Both the position numbers and the translations under genes were made by a program. A stretch of DNA of 64,000 nt from Pseudooceanicola atlanticus (GTDB lineage: Bacteria > Pseudomonadota > Alphaproteobacteria > Rhodobacterales > Rhodobacteraceae): NCBI RefSeq assembly GCF_000768315.1, contig NZ_AQQX01000003.1, positions 186,001 to 250,000 of the forward strand, given 5' to 3'. The notes under the pieces are model-generated. The model did not search any database and was not told where the DNA came from. It saw only the letters and a program-made list of their open reading frames with translations. Below are positions 1-9,652 of the stretch, in pieces; the first letter of the stretch is position 1; each line of letters begins with the position of its first letter.

Positions 1-1066
1 AACACATCGTCAGTTCGCTTTCATCCTTCTCGGATTGCAGCAGCTTGAGGATTTGTTCGCTGTCCTCGATCGCGTCGGCGCCGCGCTTGATCGTGCCGGA
101 GATCGGGCATGTCTCGACCCGGCGGCCGGTCACGCGCACGAACATTTCGGGGGATGCGCCGACCAGGTATTCGCGGTCGCCCAGATTCATGATGAACCCG
201 AACGGCGCGGGGTTGATCCGCTTCAGCCGTTTGAAGATCTCGGACGGGCTGTCCTTGCAAGGCTCATAGAACACCTGGCCCGGCACCACTTCGAACAGGT
301 CGCCTCGGACAAAGCTCTTTTTCGCCTCGCGGACCAATTCGGCATATTCGCCCGGCTGGTGATCGCCGCGCGGCACATCCTGCGGGCCGCGCTCGAATGG
401 CACGATATCGCCGCCGCCCTCGACGCCTTCGGTGCTGATCTGGCCGTCGGAGAATTCATAGCGATACCGGAAGGCCGAGGTCGAATAATGGTCGGCCACA
501 AGGATGTCATCGGCAAGAAACAGAACCAGGTCGCGCTGATCCGCAGGACGTTTCAAGTGGAATTCGATCGGTTCAAATTGAAAGGCGAGGTCATAGCCGA
601 ATGCGCCATACAATCCGAGGTGATGATCTTCACCGCTCTTCAATTGTCCGACAATCGCGCGCAAAACGGAAAAGACCGACGGCGCACGCGACCGTTCTTC
701 TTCGTTGTAAACCCGGTCCGGCGTTCTGATCGTCAAGTCAAAACCGCTATCGGTGTCATTGAAGGCGGCCAGTTCCGACAGGTCCGCAATGGCCGGGCGA
801 ATGAGTTTCAGAATGATCTGGCCACGGGCATTCAACGCCGTGATCTTCATCGCGCGACCACGGGATTCGATCATCACCGGCGGTTCGGCAAAGCCAAATT
901 CCCAGCGGGTATAGCGCCCGGGATATTCGTAGTTCGAGGTGAAGAGCGCGCCGCGGCGGCTGTCCAATTGTTCGGCCAGCCGGTCGCTGTCGCTATGATA
1001 GTCGGCGGGAATTTCGCGGCGGGTGATCGTCACACCGCCTTCGGTCTGGTAAGTCAGATCGGTCAT
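1..1066 (-). CDS. trpE: Anthranilate synthase component I (TrpE / TrpEG type), 3' end beyond the window
   Basis: Converts chorismate plus glutamine/ammonia to anthranilate, the first committed step of tryptophan synthesis. The frame is open from ATG at 1066 to the left edge (355 codons). Residues 34-55 carry the LDSRRGALFTSNYEYPGRY block typical of the long rhizobial TrpE(G) family, and GASPEM (about 303-308) followed by ISGTIKRG is the chorismate-binding core. Members of this long family usually have a fused C-terminal glutamine amidotransferase domain. That part lies outside the window, so the fusion is inferred. The ATG is chosen because it begins the recognisable MTDLTYQTEGG N-terminus. 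A small ORF with two Trp codons lies just upstream (1127-1192). Composition in the first ~500 bp of the gene is a little less GC-rich than its neighbours. Confidence 0.88.
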   Translation of the reverse strand, partial: MTDLTYQTEGGVTITRREIPADYHSDSDRLAEQLDSRRGALFTSNYEYPGRYTRWEFGFAEPPVMIESRGRAMKITALNARGQIILKLIRPAIADLSELAAFNDTDSGFDLTIRTPDRVYNEEERSRAPSVFSVLRAIVGQLKSGEDHHLGLYGAFGYDLAFQFEPIEFHLKRPADQRDLVLFLADDILVADHYSTSAFRYRYEFSDGQISTEGVEGGGDIVPFERGPQDVPRGDHQPGEYAELVREAKKSFVRGDLFEVVPGQVFYEPCKDSPSEIFKRLKRINPAPFGFIMNLGDREYLVGASPEMFVRVTGRRVETCPISGTIKRGADAIEDSEQILKLLQSEKDESELTMC

Positions 1067-1126
1067 ATCGGTTCTCGTGTCGGATACGGCAGGCTCAATG
1101 GCCGCCGAATTGCAAGGTCAAGGAGG

Positions 1127-1192
1127 TCAGCTGCGATTGACGCCGCGCCATCGCCCTCCGATCTGATTGCCTTGCCAAAGAATGCCGGTCAT
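1127..1192 (-). CDS. Candidate 21-aa leader peptide upstream of trpE
   Basis: An ATG at 1192 opens a 21-codon frame, MTGILWQGNQIGGRWRGVNR plus S, stopping at 1127, 60 bp before trpE. A GAGGA motif lies 6 nt before the ATG. Two Trp codons (6 and 15) make it a possible trp leader. Such leaders are known before trpE(G) in rhizobia, but there the Trp codons are adjacent. The only following hairpin I see (GGCGGC/GCC.GCC near 1085-1105) has no U-tract, so an attenuator is not demonstrated. It may be a chance ORF. Confidence 0.3.
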   Translation of the reverse strand: MTGILWQGNQIGGRWRGVNRS

Positions 1193-1329
1193 GGCGGTTC
1201 CTCACTCCAACGCAAGTGACGTAGCAAGGGGGTCGGCCATTGTAAACCGCCCTTTGCAATGGCGCTTTCGCACTCGACCCGCCCAGACGGTATGCCTAGG
1301 CTGGCCGCGATCCAATGACGAGGTTTTCA

Positions 1330-2343
1330 ATGACGCTGCCCCCCCTTCCCGATCGCCCGCTGAATATCTGTGTTTATGGCGCCGGCGCAATTGGCGGCGT
1401 GATTGCCGCCCACCTGGCCAAGGCCTCCGGAACCGGTGATGTGGGCCAGGTCAGCGTGATCGCACGGGGCCCGCATCTGGCCGCGATCCAGGCCGACGGG
1501 CTGCGCCTGCGGAAACCGGATGGCGAGATCGAGGTGATCGAGGTGGCCGCGACCGACGATCCCGCCACCCTGCCGGAACAGGACGTCGTCATCACCGCGC
1601 TGAAGGGTCATCAGATCCCGCCGCTGGCGAAACCGCTGGCCGCGTTGCTGGCCCCGCATGGTCGCATCCTGCCGGTCGTGAACGGCGTGCCATGGTGGTA
1701 CCCGATCCCCGATGGCCAGGGCGGGCAGAAGGGCACCGAGGAGGTCGATCCGGGCGGTGCGCTGTGGCGCGAGATCGGGCCGGAACGGGCCATCGGCTCC
1801 ATCGCCTATCTGGGCGCCTCCAATCCCGAACCGGGGCTGATTTCCTACGATATCGAAGGCTATCTGGACCTTGGCCGCCTGCCCGGCCAGGACCGCAGCG
1901 ACGTCGCCCGGATGGCCGAATTGCTGCGCGCCACCGGTTGGATGATCCGCGAAACCGAGCCGTTCCAGGATGCGCTCTGGACCAAGATGATGTCGAATTG
2001 CGCGCTGAATTCCGTCGCGGCGATCACACGAACTGCGAATGCCAAGAACCTGAAATCCCAGCCGATCTACGATTTCACCGCCGCGATCATGGAAGAGGTC
2101 CGCGCCATTGCGGCGGCCGAGGGCGCCGAGATCAAGATGACCACGGAAAAGCGGCTGGAGCTGGCACAGCGCAACGCGTTCAAGCCCTCGACCCTACAGG
2201 ATCTGGAAAAGGGCCGCCCGATGGAGATCGAACCGATCTTTGCCGCCGCCGTCGCCGTCGGCAAGGCACGCGACGTGCCCTGCCCGTCGCTGGAACTCGC
2301 GACCGAGATCCTGCGCGCCGTCGAACGCAGCCGCGACCTCTAG
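1330..2343 (+). CDS. Ketopantoate reductase family oxidoreductase (PanE/ApbA-like)
   Basis: A 337-aa NADPH-dependent reductase-family protein. The N-terminal Rossmann motif VYGAGAIGG lies at about residues 15-23. The C-terminal 6-phosphogluconate-dehydrogenase-like helical domain has WTKMMSNCALNS, holding the conserved Lys and Asn of ketopantoate reductases. True PanE makes pantoate for CoA. The long insert after VVNGVPWWY is typical of PanE paralogs of unassigned substrate in alphaproteobacteria, so I do not assign panE. The ATG at 1330 is preferred over the in-frame ATG at 1315 because GAGG (1320-1323) lies 6 nt before it. The gene is divergent from trpE and followed by a strong terminator. 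Confidence 0.82.
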   Translation: MTLPPLPDRPLNICVYGAGAIGGVIAAHLAKASGTGDVGQVSVIARGPHLAAIQADGLRLRKPDGEIEVIEVAATDDPATLPEQDVVITALKGHQIPPLAKPLAALLAPHGRILPVVNGVPWWYPIPDGQGGQKGTEEVDPGGALWREIGPERAIGSIAYLGASNPEPGLISYDIEGYLDLGRLPGQDRSDVARMAELLRATGWMIRETEPFQDALWTKMMSNCALNSVAAITRTANAKNLKSQPIYDFTAAIMEEVRAIAAAEGAEIKMTTEKRLELAQRNAFKPSTLQDLEKGRPMEIEPIFAAAVAVGKARDVPCPSLELATEILRAVERSRDL

Positions 2344-2362
2344 TCCTCTTACGACAGACAGA

Positions 2363-2397
2363 AAAACGGCCCGGTCTGATCCAGACCGGGCCGTTTT
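2363..2397. terminator. Bidirectional intrinsic terminator between panE-like gene and ileS
   Basis: A perfect stem (ACGGCCCGGTCTG with its complement CAGACCGGGCCGT) around a tiny loop, flanked by an A-run on the left and a T-run on the right. It can therefore stop both the plus-strand panE-like transcript and the minus-strand ileS transcript, which converge here. Confidence 0.85.
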
Positions 2398-2419
2398 CGT
2401 TGCAGGTTTGACCGCTGGC

Positions 2420-5350
2420 TCAGGCCAGCGCCTCGTCGCAGCGTCCGCAGGTGCCTTCGTGGCTGTGGGTGCCGACATCGGGCAGGATCTTCCAGCAGCG
2501 CTGGCACTTCTCGCCCTCCGCCTTTTCGAAGACCACGGCGATGCCCGGCACTTCGGGCAGGCGGTAGGCCTCGGCCGGGGCCGGGTCGCCGGTCAGCTGG
2601 ATGTCGGAGGTGATGCAGACATCCTCGAAGGCCACGGCCTTGAGCGCCTCCAGCATCACCGCATCCTCGACATGCACGATCGGCGCGGCCTCCAGCGAGG
2701 CACCGATGACCTTCTCGGTCCGCTGCACTTCCAGCGCCGCCGTCACGACCCGCCGCGCCTGGCGTACCTTGGCCCATTTCGCGGCCAGGGCGTCGTTCTT
2801 CCACTCCGCAGGCGTTTCCGGGAAATCGACCAGGTGGACCGAGGATCCCTCGCCCGGGAAGCGCTCCAGCCAGACCTCTTCCATGGTGAAGGTCAGGATC
2901 GGGGCCAGCCAGGTGGTCAGGCGGTGGAACAGCAGGTCCAGCACCGTCCGGGCCGACCGCGCACGCAGGGTTTCCCCGTCGCAATAGAGCGCGTCCTTGC
3001 GGATGTCGAAATAGAAGGCCGACAGCTCCACCGTGGCGAAGTTGAAGACCGCCTGGAACATCGCCTGGAAGTCGAAGCCGCGATAGCCCTGCTGCACGGT
3101 CTCGTCCAGTTGGGCAAGGCGATGCAGCACCCAGCGTTCCAGTTCAGGCATGTCCTCGGGGGCGACGCGGTCTTCCTCGCGGAAATCACCAAGCGAGCCC
3201 AGCATGAACCGCAGCGTGTTGCGCAGGCGGCGATAGCTGTCGGCGACCCCTTTCAGGATCTCCGGCCCGATCCGCTGGTCGGCGGAGTAATCGGCCTGCG
3301 CCACCCAGAGCCGCAGGATATCGGCACCGTATTGCTTGACCACCTGTTCCGGCACGATGGTATTGCCGAGCGATTTGGACATCTTGTTGCCCTTCTCGTC
3401 CAGCGTGAAGCCATGCGTGACCACGTTGCGATAGGGCGCGCGCCCCTTCGTCCCGCAGGCCTGCAGCATCGAGGAATGGAACCACCCGCGATGCTGGTCG
3501 GTGCCTTCGAGATAGACATCGGCGATCCCGTCGGGTGCCCCGTCCGCGCGGTCGCGCAGCACGAAGGCATGGGTGGAGCCTGAATCGAACCACACGTCGA
3601 GGATGTCGAAGACCTGCTCATAGGCCTCGGGGTCCGCATCGTTGCCCAGGAACCGTTCCTTCGCGCCGTCCTTGTACCAGGCATCCGCGCCCTCGGCCTC
3701 GAAGGCCTCGGCGATGCGGGCGTTGACGGCCTCGTTGCGCAGCAGGAAGTCGTCATCGGTCGGCAGCGCGCCCTTCTTGACGAAGCAGGTCAGCGGCACG
3801 CCCCAGGCGCGCTGCCGTGACAGCACCCAGTCAGGACGGGATTCGATCATCGAATACAGGCGGTTGCGACCCGTCTGGGGATGCCACTTCACCAGCTTGT
3901 CGATGCTGGTCAGCGCGCGTTCGCGGATCGTGGTGCCATAGGTGTCGTCGCCGCCCACGGGCTTGTCGATGGCAGCGAACCATTGCGGCGTGTTGCGGAA
4001 GATCACCGGCGCCTTGGACCGCCAGCTGTGCGGATAGCTGTGGGTGACACGCCCGCGCGCCAGCAGGCCGCCGACCTCGACCAGCTTGTCGATGACCGCC
4101 GTGTTGGCCTTGCCTTCCTTGCCCTTGTGGTCGAACACCCGCAGCCCCGCGAAGAAGGGCACGTGGTCCAGGAATTCCGATTCCTCGCCCACGTTGTGGG
4201 TCATCCGGTCCAGCCAGTTGCGCTTGAGGAAGCATTCGTAGTCGTCGGCACCATGGCTCGGCGCGGTATGGACGAACCCCGTCCCCGCATCGTCGGTCAC
4301 GTGGTCGCCGTCGATCATCGGCACTTCGTAATCCCAGAAGCCATCCGCACCCTCGGCCCCGGCCAGCGGATGCCGCATGACCAGACCATGCAATTCGTTC
4401 GTGGATACATCGCGCAAACGCTGCCACATTCCCGCCTCCAGACGGGCTTTGGACAAAACGTCTTCAGCTAGCGCATCCGCTAGCAAGTACCGATCGCCGA
4501 TCTGAGCCCAACACTCCTCGGGTGTGCCGGTTACCTCGTAGAGGCCGTACGCAACTTTCGGGTTGTAGGCCACAGCTTTATTCGAGGGAATTGTCCAAGG
4601 AGTCGTTGTCCAGATCACGGCCTTTGCATTCAGCAGATCAGTGTGATCCTTAACGTCGCCCCGTTGATACTCTACGGACCTCACCACCTCGAACGGCACC
4701 CAGATCGTATGCGACTTGTGATCGTGGTATTCGATCTCGGCCTCGGCCAGCGCAGTCTTTTCGACTGCGGACCACATCACGGGCTTGGACCCCTGGTAGA
4801 GCGAGCCGTTCATCAGGAACTTCATGAATTCCTCGGCGATGACGCGCTCGGCGTGGAAATCCATGGTCAGGTACGGGTCGGCCCAGTTGCCGGTCACGCC
4901 CAGACGCTTGAACTCGGACCGCTGCACGTCGATCCAGCTGTCGGCAAAGGCGCGGCATTCCTGGCGGAAATCGACGACCGGCACCTCGTCCTTGTTCTTG
5001 CCCTTGGCGCGGTACTGTTCCTCGATCTTCCATTCGATCGGCAGGCCGTGGCAATCCCAGCCCGGGACATAGCGCGCGTCATGGCCCATCATCTGGTGCG
5101 AGCGCACGATCATGTCCTTGAGGATCTTGTTCAGCGCGTGGCCGATATGGAGGTTCCCGTTCGCATAAGGAGGGCCGTCATGCAGGATGAAGGGCTCGCG
5201 GCCTTCCTTTTCCCGCAGGCGATCGTAGACCCCGATCTCCTCCCACCGTTGCAGCCATTCGGGCTCCCGCTTGGGCAGGCCCGCGCGCATCGGGAAATCG
5301 GTCTTGGGAAGGTTCAGGGTGTCTTTGTAGTCAGGCGTGTCGGCGCACAT
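2420..5350 (-). CDS. ileS: Isoleucyl-tRNA synthetase
   Basis: Charges tRNA-Ile with isoleucine in the cytosol. At 976 aa it is the normal length for bacterial class I IleRS. The HIGH motif is GNLHIGHALNK (His68-His71). Then come the editing domain and KMSKS at residues 656-660. The C-terminal zinc-binding cysteine pairs are CQRC (949/952) and CGRC (968/971). The ATG at 5350 begins MCADTPDYKDTLNLP, typical of Rhodobacterales. It stands alone between a terminator and a candidate promoter. A stretch around 4440-4700 is visibly lower in GC (about 52-60%) than flanking parts of the same gene. Confidence 0.97.
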   Translation of the reverse strand: MCADTPDYKDTLNLPKTDFPMRAGLPKREPEWLQRWEEIGVYDRLREKEGREPFILHDGPPYANGNLHIGHALNKILKDMIVRSHQMMGHDARYVPGWDCHGLPIEWKIEEQYRAKGKNKDEVPVVDFRQECRAFADSWIDVQRSEFKRLGVTGNWADPYLTMDFHAERVIAEEFMKFLMNGSLYQGSKPVMWSAVEKTALAEAEIEYHDHKSHTIWVPFEVVRSVEYQRGDVKDHTDLLNAKAVIWTTTPWTIPSNKAVAYNPKVAYGLYEVTGTPEECWAQIGDRYLLADALAEDVLSKARLEAGMWQRLRDVSTNELHGLVMRHPLAGAEGADGFWDYEVPMIDGDHVTDDAGTGFVHTAPSHGADDYECFLKRNWLDRMTHNVGEESEFLDHVPFFAGLRVFDHKGKEGKANTAVIDKLVEVGGLLARGRVTHSYPHSWRSKAPVIFRNTPQWFAAIDKPVGGDDTYGTTIRERALTSIDKLVKWHPQTGRNRLYSMIESRPDWVLSRQRAWGVPLTCFVKKGALPTDDDFLLRNEAVNARIAEAFEAEGADAWYKDGAKERFLGNDADPEAYEQVFDILDVWFDSGSTHAFVLRDRADGAPDGIADVYLEGTDQHRGWFHSSMLQACGTKGRAPYRNVVTHGFTLDEKGNKMSKSLGNTIVPEQVVKQYGADILRLWVAQADYSADQRIGPEILKGVADSYRRLRNTLRFMLGSLGDFREEDRVAPEDMPELERWVLHRLAQLDETVQQGYRGFDFQAMFQAVFNFATVELSAFYFDIRKDALYCDGETLRARSARTVLDLLFHRLTTWLAPILTFTMEEVWLERFPGEGSSVHLVDFPETPAEWKNDALAAKWAKVRQARRVVTAALEVQRTEKVIGASLEAAPIVHVEDAVMLEALKAVAFEDVCITSDIQLTGDPAPAEAYRLPEVPGIAVVFEKAEGEKCQRCWKILPDVGTHSHEGTCGRCDEALA

Positions 5351-5493
5351 TTCGAGTGGTCCGTTCTTTCATGTCATCAGGTCTGGGAAAGGGGCGGCGC
5401 GGTATCCCATACGCCTTGTCCCGGCGGCTCAGGTCTCAGAGCGCCGGGCATGTAATTCGAATGACGATCACATGGCTCCACAACATGAGCCGC

Positions 5494-5522
5494 CTTATAG
5501 GCCTGCCCGCCCCGAGGGTAAA
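5494..5522 (-). promoter_or_regulatory. Candidate sigma-70 promoter of ileS
   Basis: On the minus strand TTTACC (5517-5522) and TATAAG (5494-5499) are separated by 17 nt, about 150 bp upstream of ileS. The rest of the 5351-5571 gap shows no convincing gene. Confidence 0.4.
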
Positions 5523-5571
5523 CCCGTGAAAGCTTTGGGCGCAGGGACAGAGACCTTTGCAGGGTTTCCGG

Positions 5572-6600
5572 TCAGCCCTTGTCGCCGAAGAGCCCGGTCA
5601 ACGCCCGGCGCAGGATCACCGTCACGCGGGGCCTGCGGCCTTCGCCGAAGGGCATGGGGCGGCAGACCTCCATCGCGGCCACCCCGACCCGCGCGGTCAG
5701 CGCGCCGTTCACCACGCCCTCGCCGAAACGGCGCGACAGGCGGGCCAGAACATTGCCCCCCAACACAGTGCCCACCACGTCATCGCCCACGGCCACGGCC
5801 CCGGTCGCGACAAGGTGTGTCATCACCGCACGCGTCAGGCGCAGCGATCCCAGCGTGCCAGACCGGCCGCCGTAGATCTCTGCAATCCGCCGGATCATCC
5901 GCACGTTCGACGTCAGCGCGGCGGCCACATCCGCCAGCGCCAGTGGCACTAGGGCTGTCACCGTCGCCACCTGGCGCGAGGCCGCCTCGACCTCACGCAG
6001 GGCGGCCTGATCCAGCGGGTCAAGCAACTCCGCCTCGGCCAGCGACAGCAGCCCGGAAGCATCGAACTGATCGCCCCGCTTGTCGGCGAAGCGTTCGTGA
6101 TGCCATTTCAGCTCGGCCCGCTGGGCATAGAGCCCGTCCAGCCGATCCGCGAAATCGCGCGCCTTGGACAGGTCATCCAGCGATGCGGCCTCCTCCGCCA
6201 GGGTGAACAGCTTGTCCATCCGCGACAGGCGGGAAAACGCGGCGATTTCCTTGACCACGATGGCCAGCGCCACCGCGATGAACAGCGCCAGCAGTGCCGC
6301 AACCGCGTAGCCTAGCCAGGGGGTCTGTGCGATCAGGCCGGTGACGAAGTTCCACGCCGCGGCCGAGACGACGACCCCCAGCAGGCTGAGAAGCAACCCC
6401 CAGAACCACCGCGCCAGACGCGACGGGCGCCGCGCGGCCAGGGTCGCGGCCATCTGCATCGCCTGTCCGCGGGGCTCCTCGCCCATCGGGCCGACCGCGT
6501 CAGGGACCGGGGGCACGTCACCGGGGCCCGGCGCCTCTTCGTCGGCGTCGAGTTCGATCAATACCGGGCCGCGCCGGCGGGGTTCTTCGTCTTCGCTCAT
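5572..6600 (-). CDS. YcjF-like TIGR01620/DUF697 inner-membrane protein
   Basis: A 342-aa protein with an acidic, proline-rich cytosolic N-terminus (1-60), two strongly hydrophobic segments (about 66-90 and 96-117) and a soluble alpha-helical remainder with the MIRRIAEIYGGRSGTLGSLR block of the YcjF/DUF697 family. In other bacteria YcjF is encoded next to the GTPase-like YcjX and is linked to envelope stress (phage-shock regulon in enterics). Here ycjX is two genes upstream on the same strand, with a small acetyltransferase between. The ATG at 6600 overlaps the GNAT stop by 4 nt, so the three genes look translationally coupled. The biochemical role is not known to me. Confidence 0.78.
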   Translation of the reverse strand: MSEDEEPRRRGPVLIELDADEEAPGPGDVPPVPDAVGPMGEEPRGQAMQMAATLAARRPSRLARWFWGLLLSLLGVVVSAAAWNFVTGLIAQTPWLGYAVAALLALFIAVALAIVVKEIAAFSRLSRMDKLFTLAEEAASLDDLSKARDFADRLDGLYAQRAELKWHHERFADKRGDQFDASGLLSLAEAELLDPLDQAALREVEAASRQVATVTALVPLALADVAAALTSNVRMIRRIAEIYGGRSGTLGSLRLTRAVMTHLVATGAVAVGDDVVGTVLGGNVLARLSRRFGEGVVNGALTARVGVAAMEVCRPMPFGEGRRPRVTVILRRALTGLFGDKG

Positions 6601-7046
6601 CCTGCAGCCTCCGCTGTCCAGACATATCGCATGTCCGGCAGGTTCTCTTCGTTGCGGGTCCCGTCGGTGCGTTCCGTCTCGACGAAGCCCAGATGCTCGT
6701 AGAACCGCCGCGCCCGGGTGTTGGCCACGAAGGTCCATAGCTCCAACCGCCTGCAATCGGCCTGTGCGGTCTCGATCAGGCGGCGCCCGATGCCGTAGCC
6801 GCGCATCTCCCGCGCCACGTAGAGCGCATGAATGAAATCATCCTCGCGCGCCATGAAGCCACGCACCCGCCCGTCATCGGCCACGGTGACCCAGCCCAGG
6901 TCGATCATGCGGCCCATATGGTCGATATCCTCGGCCCGGCTGTGCAGCACCGGCATCCAGTCGTGTTCACGCATCGCGTCGCCCAGGATCTCTCCGGTGC
7001 GCCCGGCATCCAGCGGCTGCGCCGGCCGGATGGTCAGCACGCTCAC
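6597..7046 (-). CDS. GNAT-family N-acetyltransferase
   Basis: A 149-aa single GNAT domain: an N-terminal [17 protein letters not shown] strand-helix, [20 protein letters not shown] as the acetyl-CoA-binding motif A (R/Q-x-x-G-x-G/A form), and [18 protein letters not shown] as motif B. The start is taken as GTG at 7046, which overlaps the ycjX stop in a GTGA junction and has GGGGA just upstream. A longer in-frame extension reads back into ycjX and is a shadow. The substrate is unknown. Its place between ycjX and the ycjF-like gene is unusual and may simply be an operon insertion. Confidence 0.75.
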   Translation of the reverse strand: MSVLTIRPAQPLDAGRTGEILGDAMREHDWMPVLHSRAEDIDHMGRMIDLGWVTVADDGRVRGFMAREDDFIHALYVAREMRGYGIGRRLIETAQADCRRLELWTFVANTRARRFYEHLGFVETERTDGTRNEENLPDMRYVWTAEAAG

Positions 7047-8455
7047 AACTTGTCCCCGATCAGGAACTGCGCGGCACGATCCAGCCGGATATGCGGTGGC
7101 CCCTCGCCGGGCTTCAGGCGCAGCTGCGCCGGGGCAAAGTTCATCAGGTCGTATTCCCCGTCCAGCCAGGTGTCCTGCCCCGCCATCGCGGGGTTGAGCA
7201 GGCGGTTGGGATCCTCGGGCAATTCGCCGGGATACATGGCGGCCATACGGCCCCGGTTGCCATCGGCGTCCAGCAACGTGCCCCGCACGCAATCCAGCGG
7301 CTGGCCCTCGTGCTGCAACGTTTCCTCGACCGTGGCGCGCAACGCAGCGATGGACATGGCCTGCGTGTTCGCCCCGGCAAAGCGCGCCCGGTCCACCGCG
7401 TCGCGCAGCATTGCCTCCATGATCGCGGTCAGGCGGCCATGCTGGGAATGATGCAGGTGGTCGGCCTTGGTGGCGGCGAACAGGATTTTCTCCACCCGCT
7501 TGCCGCGCAGCAGCCGCGACAGAAACGCGTTCTGGCCGGGGCGGAAGGCCGACAGGATGCCAGCCATGGCGCGGCGCTGTTCCTCGACCGCCATCGGCCC
7601 CTTGTGGATCGCGCCAAGCGCGTCGACCAGTACGACCTGCCGGTCGATGCGCGAGAAATGATCGCGGAAGAACGGCTTCACCACCCGATCGCGATAGGCG
7701 TCATAGCGCCGCTCCATCTCGCGGTAGAGGCCACGGCGCGAGGGTCGATCCTCCTGCATCAGGGGCACGAAGGACAGGACCGGGGACCCCTTCATCTCGC
7801 CCGGCAGCAGGAAACGGCCCGGGGTGATGTCCGAATGCCCCGCATCGCGGGCGCGGACAAGGTAACGGCGGTAGAGGCGGGTCAGCTCCTGCACCTCCGT
7901 CTCGGTCCAGTCGGCCTTCTCGTAGGCCTTTTCGACCTCAGCAAGGAAACCCTGCGCCATGGGCCGCTTGCTGGCCCAGGACAGGACATCGCCCGCCCAA
8001 TCGGCATAGCTCTTGTCGAGCAGGGCAAGGTCCATCAGCCATTCGCCGGGATAGTCGACGATATCGAGGTGAATGACCCGCGGCCCCTGGAACCCACCCA
8101 GAAACCCGTCGGGGCGCACCCGCAGGGACAGGCGCAGTTCGGAAATCGCGCTGGTACTGTCGGGCCAGTGCGGCGTCGCGGCGGTCAGGGCAGCGAGGTG
8201 ACGTTCGTAGTCAAAGCGCGGCACGGTGTCGTCAGGCTGAGGCTGAAGGAAGGCGGTCTGAATGCGGCCATCGGCCTGCGCCACCAGCCCGTGCAACCGC
8301 CCGCGATCCATCAGGTTGGCCACCAGAGACGTGATGAAGACCGTCTTGCCGGCCCGCGCCAGCCCGGTGACGCCCAGCCGGATGACCGGTTCGAAAAACG
8401 TCTCCGACACGCTCTCGCCCACGGCTTCGACCTGCCGTGCGAGGCCCTCGGCCAT
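7043..8455 (-). CDS. YcjX family GTP-binding-like protein
   Basis: About 470 aa. The N-terminus matches the family signature ([20 protein letters not shown]), followed directly by a P-loop-like GLARAGKT (31-38), as in YcjX proteins described as stress-related nucleotide-binding ATPase/GTPase-like proteins. [13 protein letters not shown] is the Walker B / switch-like region. ATG 8455 agrees with where family members normally begin but has a poor ribosome site. An in-frame GTG at 8545 would add 30 residues and is the alternative. First gene of the three-gene group with the GNAT and ycjF-like genes; divergent from truA. Confidence 0.8.
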   Translation of the reverse strand: MAEGLARQVEAVGESVSETFFEPVIRLGVTGLARAGKTVFITSLVANLMDRGRLHGLVAQADGRIQTAFLQPQPDDTVPRFDYERHLAALTAATPHWPDSTSAISELRLSLRVRPDGFLGGFQGPRVIHLDIVDYPGEWLMDLALLDKSYADWAGDVLSWASKRPMAQGFLAEVEKAYEKADWTETEVQELTRLYRRYLVRARDAGHSDITPGRFLLPGEMKGSPVLSFVPLMQEDRPSRRGLYREMERRYDAYRDRVVKPFFRDHFSRIDRQVVLVDALGAIHKGPMAVEEQRRAMAGILSAFRPGQNAFLSRLLRGKRVEKILFAATKADHLHHSQHGRLTAIMEAMLRDAVDRARFAGANTQAMSIAALRATVEETLQHEGQPLDCVRGTLLDADGNRGRMAAMYPGELPEDPNRLLNPAMAGQDTWLDGEYDLMNFAPAQLRLKPGEGPPHIRLDRAAQFLIGDKL

Positions 8456-8650
8456 CCTGCCAATCACCACGTCCGCAGCCCCTTCCGTTCTGGCCTCGTC
8501 TGCCTCATCCGTTTCAAGATAGGCCGCGTCCCGCGCCGACACCACCCCGGCCCGTCATGTTCCCGGAAATCCTGCACCTTTCCTGCAGCGGCCCCTGCCC
8601 TGTCCATCCACCACTGGACCCGCCCGCAGTGCTGGGCTAAAGCCGCGCCC

Positions 8651-9424
8651 ATGCCCCGCTATGCCCTTCAGGTCGAATATCATGGCGCGCCCTTTGCCGG
8701 ATGGCAGCGCCAGGCCGATCAGCCCTCTGTCCAGGGCGCGATCGAGGCAGCGCTGGCGCGGCTGGAGCCCGGCCCCCACACCATTGCCGCCGCAGGACGC
8801 ACCGATGCGGGTGTGCATGCGACCGGCCAGGTCGCGCACTGCGATCTGACGAAGGACTGGGACCCGTTCCGCCTGTCCGAGGCGCTGAACCACCACCTGA
8901 AACCCGACCCCGTCGCGATCCGCAACTGCGCCCGGGTCGAGGACGATTGGCATGCGCGGTTTTCGGCGGTCGAACGGCGCTACCTGTTCCGGCTGCTGAT
9001 GCGCCGCGCTCCCGCCACGCACGAAGCCGGGCTGGTCTGGCAGATCAACCACCGGCTGGACGCCGACCTGTTGCGGCAAGGCGCGGCACACCTGGTCGGG
9101 CACCACGATTTCACCACCTTCCGGTCGACCATCTGCCAGGCCAAGTCGCCGGTGAAGACGCTGGACGAGATCCGGATCGAGGAGGTCGAAACGCTTTCCG
9201 GCCCCGAGATCCATTTCCACCTGCGCGCCCGGTCCTTCCTGCACAACCAGGTCCGGTCGATCGTCGGCACGCTGGAACGGGTCGGCGCGGGCAGCTGGCC
9301 GCCCGCCCGTGTCGCCGAGGCGCTTGACGCGAAAGACCGCGCCGCATGTGGCCCGGTCTGCCCGCCGCAGGGGCTCTACCTGACAGGCGTGGGCTATCCC
9401 GACGATCCCTTCGCCGCGGGCTGA
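8651..9424 (+). CDS. truA: tRNA pseudouridine(38-40) synthase TruA
   Basis: Isomerises uridines 38-40 in the anticodon arm of many tRNAs. The protein is 257 aa. [14 protein letters not shown] holds the catalytic aspartate (Asp52), and [15 protein letters not shown] near the C-terminus is the conserved RNA-binding/active-site block. The ATG at 8651 starts [12 protein letters not shown]. Upstream in-frame codons run antisense through ycjX and are ignored. Confidence 0.95.
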   Translation: MPRYALQVEYHGAPFAGWQRQADQPSVQGAIEAALARLEPGPHTIAAAGRTDAGVHATGQVAHCDLTKDWDPFRLSEALNHHLKPDPVAIRNCARVEDDWHARFSAVERRYLFRLLMRRAPATHEAGLVWQINHRLDADLLRQGAAHLVGHHDFTTFRSTICQAKSPVKTLDEIRIEEVETLSGPEIHFHLRARSFLHNQVRSIVGTLERVGAGSWPPARVAEALDAKDRAACGPVCPPQGLYLTGVGYPDDPFAAG

Positions 9425-9652
9425 TTTCGGCACCGAACCCTGCCTTTCGCACCGATTTCAGGGCAAAACGGGCAAACATTGATCTTTTCGGCCACCCGAG
9501 CGGCCATTCAGCGTCCCTGCGCGACACATGCGAACAGGACGATATTCCAGCCCGAAACAGGCGCTTGGACAATCGGTCCTTTGTCGCCATGACGCGCCCG
9601 GTGGTCGGCCCTGACGCTTTTCTTGGCGCCGCTCAGGGGCCATATAGGGGGC
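9425..9652. other. Intergenic gap between truA and cobA
   Basis: 228 bp without a supported gene. I looked for a cobalamin riboswitch in front of cobA and saw no recognisable B12 box. The cobA ribosome site is a weakly placed AGGGGG right before its ATG. Confidence 0.4.

Noticed and set aside
35-1219. 394-codon plus-strand frame
   Set aside because: Antisense to trpE, which carries GASPEM and the family N-terminus on the minus strand.
9425-9652. Cobalamin riboswitch before cobA
   Set aside because: No B12 box or expected helices recognised by eye; a covariance search (Rfam cobalamin model) would be decisive.
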